Assembly: GCA_037783415.1 (NCBI GenBank)
Contig: JAZGTN010000087.1
Coordinates: 1,984,001 to 2,048,000, forward strand
Direction: 5' to 3'
Length of the DNA: 64,000 bases
Origin: Leptasterias polaris
Lineage: Eukaryota > Echinodermata > Asteroidea > Forcipulatida > Asteriidae
Shown: piece by piece, positions 10,901-22,900 of the stretch
How positions within the stretch are numbered: the first letter of the stretch is position 1
How the letters are laid out: every line of letters begins with the position of its first letter
Translations under genes and position numbers: made by a program
The notes under the pieces: model-generated
What the model was told of the DNA's origin: nothing
Database searches by the model: none
The model's input: only the letters and a program-made list of their open reading frames with translations

Positions 10901-13900
10901 CAGTTAAGAGTGATATTTATTTTAAGATCAATCTAAATAGCTCTTTGTGAATCAAGCCCTGTACTTTGTCAAGAAAGGATTGTTTTAATCCTGATAATCT
11001 GACCAAGGACGTTCCTGAAGTCTCATGTTAAGTTAGAATATCAAAACATGTTTTATCCACACAGATATCAGTCCAGCAACTCCCAGTTTAGTACCCATCA
11101 CCCCAAACTTGCCAGTTGAAGAGAGCAATGCACTGAGACAGACCCAGTCGCTATTAGGAGCCAGTCCTTTTTCAGTTGAACAGAGTGCTCATCAAGATTC
11201 CAGTCCATGTTGGAACTCCACCCACAAGCAGACCACACCCACCTTCATGAAGCAACTTTTTAAAACGCCGTCCAGCTTGATGAAACTAGATGACTTCAGT
11301 TTTACAACTCCAGGACAATATTTGGTGAGTTGAACTTCAAAATTACTTTTCTTTGTTGCAGTGCAAAAAACTTGCTGTTGCACAACTGTGTTGTTACACA
11401 ACTTCCTGTCTTGAATGAACTATCCAGGGTGAACACAAAAACCTTATAACTCCAAGATGCTGAGCCTCTCTTGTGCAAGATACAACATTATCACAAACAC
11501 AAACCCACACCAGGGTTTGAATCTAGGTGAAAAATTCACGAGACCACACAGCTTGTAGGTTACAATATATACTGGACCAGCATTTATTTTACAAGATCAG
11601 AATGTAAAGAGAGAGAACTTTCTACACAGTTTTGATTTGAACAAGCACTAAGAAAATATCTCATTAATTTTGTCTTATGGTATGAAGTATGAAATAATAA
11701 ACCACAAGGGAAACTGACTGGGTAAATGTTTAAATGATTTTGGGTTGAACAAAGAAAATTGACTAGAGCGGATTGACGTGCCGGCGCTCTACCAACTGAG
11801 CTATCTAGCCCTATGTTGGCGGTCTCCCTATTTTGTCAATATCTTTGTTCGGGGGGTGCCAGTCAGAAGCCATTCAACCGCAAACTGCCGTGTAGCCAGG
11901 GACCACACCCAAGTATACGATACAACCTGGGAAGCGGCAGCCAGGGGATCACCTTAAGGGGATGCGACTTTTTATATCAGATATCAAATAATAAACCACA
12001 AGGGAAACTGACTGGGTAAATGTTTAAATGATTTTGGGTTGAACAAAGAAAATTGACTAGAGCGGGATTTGAACCAACGACCTCCGGTTTAACGTGCCGG
12101 CGCTCTACCAACTGAGCTATCTAGCCCTATGTTGGCGGTCTCCCTATTTTGTCAATATCTTTGTTCGGGGGTGCCAGTCAGAAGCCATTCAACCGCAAAC
12201 TGCCGTGTAGCCAGGGACCACACCCAAGTATACGATACAACCTGGGAAGCGGCAGCCAGGGGATCACTTTAAGGGGATGCGACTTTTTATATCAGATATC
12301 AAATAATAAACCACAAGGGAAACTGACTGGGTAAATGTTTAAATGATTTTGGGTTGAACAAAGAAAAATTGACTAGAGCGGGATTTGAACCAACGACCTC
12401 CGGTTTAACGTGCCGGCGCTCTACCAACTGAGCTATCTAGCCCTATGTTGGCGGTCTCCCTATTTTGTCAAATATCTTTGTTCGAAGTATGAAGTATGCT
12501 TCAATATTTTTGTTGCTTTATATTTTTTAGAGTACCCCTGTGCGGATGTCTGTTAGTCTAGGAGCAGATCTTAATGATTCAAATCTGTCTTGGACCAGCT
12601 CGCTAGCTACTCCACAAGGAGCAACGGACACAAAGATGACTAACATGTCACTCCTTCACAAGGACTGGAATGAGGAATCCACTGTAAGAATCATTCAGAA
12701 ATGTTACTGTTGATTGATTTTTAAGGGAATAAAAGAGAGGTGACAAAGTCTTAAAACGGCCGGTATAAAACTGGTAGGGTCATGGCTGTTTGACAAAGGA
12801 CTGAGTCAAAGGCGAAATTCTTTATCGCACGGCCATGACCATTCATAAATTCTTTTTGGGGGGCAGGCGTGAATAAAGGAAAAACTGTAAAGTTGAAATT
12901 GTCTTTTAATAAAATTCCTATACACTTCTTCCTTCATTGTTTGGGGGAAACAAAAAAGTTGTATGGTGAATGCATGCCTGTTCATGGAATAGAATCTCCG
13001 GTATTCCTGGTACATACAAAAGTGGGTTTACCCAAACTCCAATTTGTGTGTCCCAAAAATATGTGTGAATACATGTTTTCCGGTTATGTAATAACTTGTG
13101 AAAACCATGTTGCAATGTTTCTTTTTCAATGTATTTCAGGTTGTTGCAAAAGCCCTCTTTACCAGTTGCATCGAAACCCCAAACTGTCACACTCCGTCAA
13201 GAGGACAGATTGACCAAGACAGCCAGGCAAGCACTGTACACCTTCACAGCCTACATATGTCATCAGCTGAGGAAGATGCTCTTGGAGATACACTAGAAAG
13301 TGATATTGCCGACGATGGAGAGGCGGGGAAAGTTGGGAAGGTTGATGGCGACGTTCAAGGAGGGATTACAAGATGTGGTGACAAGGAGGAAGAGGGTCAA
13401 AGTCACTCTAGTTGCATGTCCGAGCCAGAAGAACAGAATGAGGAAAGCATTTCAATCGAGGTACAGAGCGGGACAGAAGACAGGAAACAAAACCTCAAGA
13501 AAGCATTTAATATCTTAGTCCAAGCCACTGCAGTAGAAGATGGTGATGATGATACAAGGACAGTCCAGATAAGCTCATCTGCAATCCTACCCCAGCAACT
13601 CTATAACCTTCCCACAGACAACGTTTCTGAGAGTCGAATAAAGTTTACATTGGACCAACCAAAGCAAAGCAGCCACAGTGTACAGACATGCAGTCTTCAG
13701 TCTACTGCAGACCTATTGGACAACTCCTCATCACCTAATGACTCTGCACTCTCAGGTGTTGAGAAGAGCCGCCTAGATGACACCCTTGCCTTCTTTTTTC
13801 TTACACCTCCGCAGACAAGAAGTAGAATTGCAAATTTGAAGAAACAGAAGCAAATGAAGGAGATTGAGGAAAGGATACATAAACAATGTTTGAGTGAGTG

Positions 13901-16900
13901 TGGAGACTCAACAGCTAAAATCCAAGAAGCCACGCCTCTGGAAAATTGTTGCTTACCTGAATCACCATCTGCGATTGCTGTTAGAGAATCCTCTCAAGAG
14001 CTGAGTGAGAAAGAAACAGGAGCAACTCGCGGGAGGAACACTGTGGTAAGAATTAAGGAAGAAGATGGCTCCTTGAAGGAAGTTATTGAGAATTTGTCCG
14101 AGACCCAAGTAAGTCAGGCATGGTGTAAAAACACAAACCTTGATGATGAAGGCATTTGTAGCAATTTCTCCCATGAAGTGTCAGACGAGAATGCAAAAAT
14201 GACATTAGATGACAGTGCCAATGTGTTCAGAGGGGAGTTAATAGTGACTGAAAATTTAAATGCATCCTCTGAACTTGAATTGCATTCGGATAGTATCAAC
14301 AATTTGCCAAATATTTCAGCTCAGCCAAATGTATTTCCAACTTCAATTAAAGATCTTCAACTCACTGATACATGTAAGCCAGCAACCATCTCCATTGACG
14401 CGAATAATGTAACTCCTCTGAAGCGAACAAGGAAACTAGACACTGCTCCCAATATAGATAGTCCAGATATCTTCTCACAAATCTCGCCAAATTTTGTTAA
14501 TGCATTGTGCAATCTGACTGACCAAGTCTCTGAATCCAACCATCCGAGGAAAGTTTCTTCTCCAGTACATAATCCCCCAGAGAAGTTCAGCATGAATCAA
14601 GGTAACTCCCCCTCTTGTACCACCAAGCCTGACTCTTGCATATTACCATCAGTATCCATTAAGAGTTCCTTAATAAGTAAAAGCATGCCTCAGCTATCTG
14701 TGCTCAACTCAACTCTTGATAAAGAAACATTGGTCCGGGATCTCAAACCAAAAACAAAGGACTCTGAGAATGGTTTAAGCATCAAAGAGGACAAAGAGAA
14801 TGGTTTAAGCATCAAAGAGAAAGACTCTGAGAATGGTTTAAGCATCAAAGAGGACAAAGAGAATGGTTTAAGCATCAAGGAGAAAGACTCTGAGAATGGT
14901 GTAAAGATCAAAGAGAAGGACACTCAAAGCCAGCTTTTCAGGATGCAGCCCAAAGCCACAACCACAAGGAGGTTCTTCTACCCTCCTGGCTCATCTAACG
15001 TTGGTCAAGCAGGTGGTCGTAAAGCAATGCAGTGGATGTCAGAGGCTGTGCTGGTCAAGTCTGATGAAGATAAGCAGGAGAACGCAGAGCCTGGGCCAAT
15101 CGCAGACAACGAGAAGGCAACAGTTGAAACAACACACAGAAACAGTTCCCACTCTTACAGCAGTACCCCTACAATGAGAAACTCAGGTAAGGCAGAAATG
15201 CAAAATTGAACAAGCGGTAACTCAAGGTTTAACCCCCGAAACCTAAAAAAACCTTGAGGGTAACCTTGAGTTACCGCCTGTTTTAACTTTGCATTCCTCC
15301 CTAATGTACATGTGTAACCATATACTGAAATATCAATCAATTAATAGTGCAGTTGTATATTTTATGGTTTACTCAGGAGCATTTTAGCAGCATAACCTGC
15401 TAAAGAAGATAACAATAATAATAATAATAATATGGATTTATATCGCGCTTTATCACACCCAAGGGCGTCTCAAAGCGCTTCTTAACATTATTACCCCTGG
15501 TCACTGGGCCATTTATTTCATTCCTTAAACCATCTCAGCTCCCTGGGGAGTATACAGCCTGTGCTGCAATATATGCGCTACTAATCACAAGAACCATCTC
15601 TGCCCTCACAGGTACCCATTTTACCCCTGGGTGGAGAGAAGCAATTATAGTTAAGTGTCTTGCTCAGGGACACAAGTGTCACGACCGGGACTCGAACCCA
15701 CACTCTGCTGAACAGAAACACAAGAGCTTGAGTTCGGTGCTCTTAACCACTCGGCCACGACACTCAACCATACATGAACATTTTGAGCTGATCTCTTTCT
15801 TTCTAAATTTGTAATGCCACAGTAAACTGAAAAACACAAGTTTTTGTTAAACATTTTCCTTTTTACTAAGCAGTGATCTCCTTACTTTTTTTACCAATGG
15901 AATGAGAAAAAATCTTGTTGTATTTAACCAACTGTATGTGTGACTGTTTAAACTATAAGCTCCTTTCAAAATTGGTTTGCATTATTGGTGTGTAATGGTG
16001 TGGTGATATAAATGTGCAAACTTCTTCATCATAATGTTCTTCATATGATATTTATTTGTAAAAAAAAAAATTCACAGAAGTACAAATTGAGATTGTTGCG
16101 GCATTGTCCCTTAACAGTGTTCCTATGAACAAATGACTAGTAAAACACCCAAGGACTAATCAAAATTATCTTCCAAGTTGAACGGCATCCCATGAAAAAT
16201 CTGGCAGACTAGTAAAAGCTAACTGGTCCAGTGACTAGTCACTGAAAAAGTAAAGGGCGAACCCTGTGAGGTTGAAATCAGTAAAAGCTTAAGGAACATG
16301 GATAAACCTTTTGAATATCCTCTAACATTATCTTTAAAGTGATTACAATTAATTTGAATTTGTGTATTTTTTACTTTAGGTTTTGTGACATTTAACAACT
16401 TTATCAACTCTGAGAGAGCTCAAGCCCCAAGTTTCATGTATCCCTCGAAGGTGACAGTGTTACATCACAAAAACATGCAGTGCCAAGACAAACTGATTCA
16501 TCAAGGGCAGGTGAAGCATCAGGCAACAGATCGATCCAATGTTAACGGTCAGTCCGGGTCATCCAACACAACGAGCCAAACCACACCCCTGAGTCGAAGG
16601 GGTTCTCTCCCTCACAACTCAAGCTACAACAGGGTTAGAAGAAGGGCCGATACCCATGGTTTACCAGCTCCAAAGAGATTGAAGACCACAATGGAGAATG
16701 AACAGCCGGGATACAGCATTAGACAAAGTGATGGAAAGGGATTGCTAATAATGACAGAACCATTGGAAAAGATTCCTGAAAATGAAATGGCTCCTTGCAC
16801 CAAACTTTCAGGCAATTGCACATCTGTCAAACAAACATCCCATGTAGGTTCAATCTCAGATGAAAATGTTTTTAATCTCAAAGGAGCAACTTCCTCTGTA

Positions 16901-19900
16901 GACTCTGATTGTCAACAACTACCAAAAAACTTTGCTCTATCAAAAGATATCCGAAGACAAACGGAGGAGCAAGATGTCAAAAAAACAATGCAATTTTCTT
17001 TAATGACAAACAAATTAGCTGCTCATGAATGTGCCAAATCCGTTCATCAAAGGAATCCCAAGACATGTTCATCCCAAATTCAGAATGCGACCATCCCTGC
17101 TACTGTTGGCTTTTCATCAGCCAGCGGCAATGCAATACATATCTCAGAATCTGCCCTTCACAAAGCTAGAGCTTTATTCGATGAGGACAATGAGAAACAA
17201 AGATCAGCCATCATAGTTGCCAAAGATTCTCTCAAACTAGCCCACACCAAGCAGAAAACATATTCTGAGTCGGAAAATGATGTTGGAAGTAACACAATAC
17301 CAGTGAACGTTGGATTTACATCGGCCAGCGGCAAATCTATCCATATTTCAGAGTCTGCTCTTAACAAAGCCAAGACACTGTTTACTGAAGAAGACCCAAG
17401 ATATCCTATCTCATCATCAGATTCTGCATCCACGAGCAGAGAAACAGTGCCTAAGACACTTGGATTTAGTTCAGCAAGTGGTAAAGCTTTACATATCTTG
17501 GAGTCGGCTCTTAACAAAGCCAAGACACTATTTACGGAGGAAGACCCAAGGGATCCCATCTCATCATTGGGTTCCACCTCCACGAGCAGAGGAGCAGTGC
17601 CTAAGATACTTGGATTTAGTTCAGCAAGTGGTAAAGCTATACAGATATCAGAGTCTGCATTACAAAAAGCCAGATTCTTCCTGGAAGATGACCAAGAGCC
17701 ATCGTCGCAGTTTGCCTCAAGAAGTGGGAAAAACATTCCTCAATCTAAAAGTAGTATGATGAAATCAACAATGCTGAATAAAGAGAATGATACAGAGTTA
17801 CTAACTGCTCAAAACAATGTGATCAGAGAACATGACTTAAATTCAGAAATTGCCGAAATGAAAACAACAGCTGTTGCTGGAGAAGAGGTACCCTCCAAAG
17901 TTGGATTTGCTTCTGCGAGTGGAAAACCAATCTCCATTTCAAAAACTGCTTTGCAAAGAGCTAAACAACTTTTTGAGAAGGATGAAAATGAAATCCCAAC
18001 CACTGTCGGATTCGCCTCGGCCTCGGGAAAATCCATTGAGATATCAGATGTTGGCTTGAAGAAGGCGAGAGCCATGTTTGAAGAATTAGGAGACATCTTG
18101 CCTGCTTCTTCCAAAAGGAGTTGTCCTGAAACACTCACTTCACCAAATGAACTTTCAAGACCATCCAAACCGAGCAGATTTGGACAGGAGGATTCAAGGC
18201 CTGAGACCAACAACAGGAACCTTCCCAAGGGATTTAGACCCTTCAAAGCCCCAGCCAAAATGAAGACTCCTGCTAAACCCAAAACTCCACTCAAACGGTC
18301 TTGCTGTCTGCCCAAAACTTGTGAGGTCATAAAAGATAAAATAGTGCCATCCATTTGTAGCTCCTTAAACTTAGAAAGTATACCAGAAGACCAGGAAATC
18401 AAGTTCACTTCAAAAGGTCCTGGATCAGTCGAAATGGTAAGAACTCAAAATCTAGAATTTGAGGAGGAGTTTCTTACTGCAAGTCAAGCTCAACGGGAGA
18501 TAGAGGCTGTTGAACAAATGGAGTCTGCTTATGCCTTTATGCAGGCAGAGGATGAAAGCTTTTCACAATTTGAGGATTTGTCTGTTGGAAAATTCATCAC
18601 AGGAATGGGCCCAGGTCGTTCGCTCAAGGAGACTGCAACGATGGCCGATCAAAATGTTCAAAACCATGAAAAAGAGCCAGTTCATGACCTGCTTTCAACA
18701 ATGCAATGCTTATCAAGCCAGACCTTATCACAGGCCTCAGATTCCTTAAACCAAGCTTTTGTCCAATCCCAACTGTCTACTGGAGATGTAACAGAAGTCC
18801 AAGAAACTATTCCCACATCCTTCAGCCAGCAGAAAGACTCCAAAAGAGAGATCAAGAAGATCTTGCCCAAGAGTGAAATTTCTTTATCAGTTGTTGATGA
18901 AATGGAAATACCAGGGAGTAACACTCTATCCTCTCTGAATGCAGAAAAACCTACTTTCATTGGATTTCAAACTGCCAAGGGTAAGAGAGTAGAGATTCCA
19001 CAAGACGCCCTGCGGAAGGCAAAGGCATTTCTTGATGCCAACTCTAAGTATGACGAATCTTGTGCAATGAAAGCAGGCCAACAAGCTAACACACACCCTA
19101 CTGATCAAACACAGGGTCATGGCGGACCATTGCATAACGGATCAAATTTCTCTGGATTTCAAACTGCAGGAGGGAGGTGTGTAGAGATATCTAAGGAGGC
19201 TCTAAAGAAAGCAAAGAACTTATTTTCTGAAGAAGAAATAATCCACTCGCCTCAAAACTGTCCACCAGCCCAAAGTTGCAACTCCATAAATCAAGATGTA
19301 ATAGCTCCAGAGGGTGTTGTTATGACCAAAACTGTGTCCAAATTTTCTGGTGGATTTCAAACTGCTAGTGGGAACAAGGTCAGCATCTCAGAAGAATCGC
19401 TGAAAAGAGCAAGACATGTATTGGAAGGAGATGATGAGTGCTTCAGGAAAGAGGAGAAACTTTCAAACATTGTTTCTACAGCTAGTGATGAATCTCACCA
19501 ACAAAGTAAAGTAAAAATTGCCAGCTGTGGTAGAAAAACAAATTCTCAAGGGTCTAAAGGTGATAAACTGAGCGTTGAATCTTCGGAGATTGCAAGCCCA
19601 ATCCCGAGAGGTTTTGTTGGTTTTCAGACAGCCAGTGGAAACAAAGTAACAGTGTCAGCTGAGGCATTATCAAAAGCTCACAAATTCCTGAAAGCTGATG
19701 AAGATGAAATGATCCCAAGAATTGATGAAGTGTCAATATGTAGACAAAAATCATGGAAAGGAGAAAGGTCACATCAAGTTCCCCTGGGTTGTCCAAAATC
19801 AGCCCTTAAAGAAAGTGCTAGATTCCAAACAGCAAGTGGCAACGTGGTCACTGTATCAGCGGACTCAGTAGCAAAAGCACAGCAATTTCTTGCAAGTACA

Positions 19901-22900
19901 GAGGAAGCCAACACCAACTCACATACCAGAAGCTCACAGGCAATTGCTTCTCAAGAGGATGACAGTGTACCAGAAGGAGCTGTACGCACTTCAAACAAAG
20001 CTCCAGCACCATACGTTGGTTTCCAGACTGCTGGTGGAAACAAGGCCACAATATCTGCTGAATCTATAGCACAGGCCCAAAGAATCCTGGTAGAGGGTGG
20101 TAGTGATTTGCCTGCAGCTCAACAAACAGGTGGGACTAGGCAAAATTCTTCACTTAATGAGGAGGTACACTTGGGTCAATCACACTCTTCACAACATTTT
20201 CCACCAACCTCTGTTGGATTCCAAACAGCGAGTGGAAACAAGGTCACCATATCAGCTGAGTCTCTAGCAAAGGCTCAAAGATTCCTAGCAAATAGTGATC
20301 GAGAACCTAACATGGTTCAAGGAACCAGTGTGTCAAAAGCTATTGCGTTACAGAAAGGGGAAAGTTTGTGCACAGGTCTTGCACAAACTTCAAACCAATC
20401 TCGTAAACCCTTTGATGGGTTCCAAACAGCAAGTGGAGACAAGGTTTCAATATCGGCTGAATCTTTAGCTAATGCTCAAAGATTCCTCGCAGATGATGAT
20501 AGAACTTTATCACACCAAACATCTATGGAGCCATACGTAGGTTTCTCAACGGCCAGGGGTAACAAAGTGTCAGTGTCAGCTGATGCTTTAGCATCTGCTC
20601 AAAGATTCCTTGCTGATGGTAACAAAACTGTGACAGCTCCTAGAACCACACAGCCATGCGTAGGTTTCTCAACGGCCAGCGGTAACAAAGTGTCGGTGTC
20701 AGCTGATGCTTTAGCAACTGCTCATAGATTTCTTGCTGACGGTAACGAAACTGTGACAGCTAGAACCACACAGCCATGCGTAGGTTTCTCAACGGCCAGT
20801 GGTAACAAAGTGTCAGTGTCAGCTGATGCTTTAGCATCTGCTCAAAGATTCCTTGCTGATGATAATGAAACTGTGACAGCTCCCAGAACCACAAAGCCAT
20901 ACGTAGGTTTCTCAACGGCCAGCGGTAACAAAGTGTCAGTGTCGGCTGATGCTTTAGCAACTGCTCAAAGATTCCTTGCTGATGATAATGAAACTGTGAC
21001 AGCTCCCAGAACCACACAGCCATACGTAGGTTTCTCAACGGCCAGCGGTAACAAAGTGTCTGTGTCAGCTGATGCTTTAGCAACTGCTCAAATATTCCTT
21101 GCAGATGGTGACAAAACTGCGACAACTCTTAGAACTACTCAGCCATGCCTAGGTTTCTCCACAGCCAGCGGTAATAAAGTTTTAGTCTCAGAAGCTGCCT
21201 TAAAGAAAGCGCAAAATCTTCTCCAAGATGATGATAAGAACTTTCATCATGACATTTCCAGTGCTAAGAATCAAAGAACTTCTAATCGAGCTTCAAGACC
21301 ACCCATACCTCTGGGTTTCCAAACTGCCGGAGGATCTTCAGTATCGGTGTCTAGGACTTCTTTACAGCAAGTCAAAGCCTTCCTGGGAGATGATGTGCCT
21401 GTTAGTGAAATGCAGTCTGGAGGAGTTTCACATCAGCATTCCAGTCAAGGTGAAGGAAGAAGCTCTCTTGCGCTGGTTCCTGAGTATGACTCATCAACTG
21501 TTTACTCCCCTGAATCCAGACCCTCTTTCTCAAGAAAGAATGCTCATGGACTACGGATGAATGATCGCCACCCTAGAGGAGACTGCAATGATGCTGTGGT
21601 CCCACTCTGTGGTGCAAATACTACATCAGGATCGTTGATTAATACAGCAAAAGACAAGCCCCTCAAAGGTAAACTTTGCCAATTCGTTTGTTTAAGTCGC
21701 ATTCATATTTACTGGCCGACTTTATTTTGAAAGTGTACAGAGAGTATATTGATGAACAAAAAGTAAGAGTTTCATCATACAATTTTTCACTGAAAGACCC
21801 CAAAATAAAAAAAAATAAAAAAATTCAAATGATTTTTGACAGATGGTGATATGCCAAAATGAAAGAACGTGAAACAGTTTTCATGTTTTCTCTTAAACTG
21901 ACCAACTTCTGGGGAACTCAATCAAATGAAACAATGCTACCCTTTGAGGGAATTTCAAAGGAACAATACAGAGGAATTTCTAAAGAAAGGGACAAAAGAG
22001 GTTATGAACGTTGTCTTGTACAGGTTATCTTCGGAGATACACAATTTTTGCACAGACATGTCAAATTAGATTATTCTTCATTTTGCAGGCATACTTCAGA
22101 AGAGAGGACTTCCCTCCAAACCCTCAACAAGTACAACCCAACCCTTACCCCGATCAAATCTCAACTCACATCAACTCACATCAAAGTCAGCAGGGCCATC
22201 AGACAGCTCTCAAGTAGTCCCTCAGACGGTCCCCTTGGCTTGCCAACAACGCAGAAACAGTATGGTTAACAAGCGAGGGTATGATGCTGGTGGTGGTGAT
22301 TCTAACTCAAATGGTCCGACTCCAAAGAGGGCAAAGGTTGAGGTTGACATGAAGGGGGACTCATCGAGTGGGAGGAGGAATGATATATTATCATCCATTG
22401 AACATGATGCAGGTTTGCCTCTTAAGGAGTTGGAGGAGGCCAGGAGGAGCCAGGCTAGCAGGATTCACAACAAAAAGGTACAGTGAAGTCATGCTATTCC
22501 CTAACTCCCTTGAGTGATTAATGAGAATCCTTCCTCACTCAACAAAAACTCAACATCATATGGTAACTCAACATCCAAACTGTTGGACTCTGATTATGGT
22601 GTTATGCCTGATCCCATGTAAAGCATAATCAGTATCAGGCCTCGAACTTTGTGTTCAAAAGGGCACTGCAATAATTGCCGTGTTTTTTTCTAGAATTTGA
22701 AGGGCATCGCAGCAATTTCGTAAGTGTAAAAAGGGCACCACGGCATTTTTGTCGAAATTGGGGGGCATCATGGCAAAAACTAAATTCAAATTTGTTTAAC
22801 AAGACAGGTGAAAAATCCAAGGTTGAAAAAATGTTTACACATCTTCACCAAAGCATTTTGACTATGCGCAAACACCCCGCCAACAAATCCCCCAAAATAC

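Noticed and set aside
12055..12442. Functional tRNA-Asn genes
   Set aside because: The heads sit within a tandem repeated SINE, have mismatches in the T-stem and C at position 33.
21859..22269. 136-codon frame overlapping exon 8
   Set aside because: It is in a different frame from the phase-consistent exon, whose protein joins exons 7 and 9 without a break.
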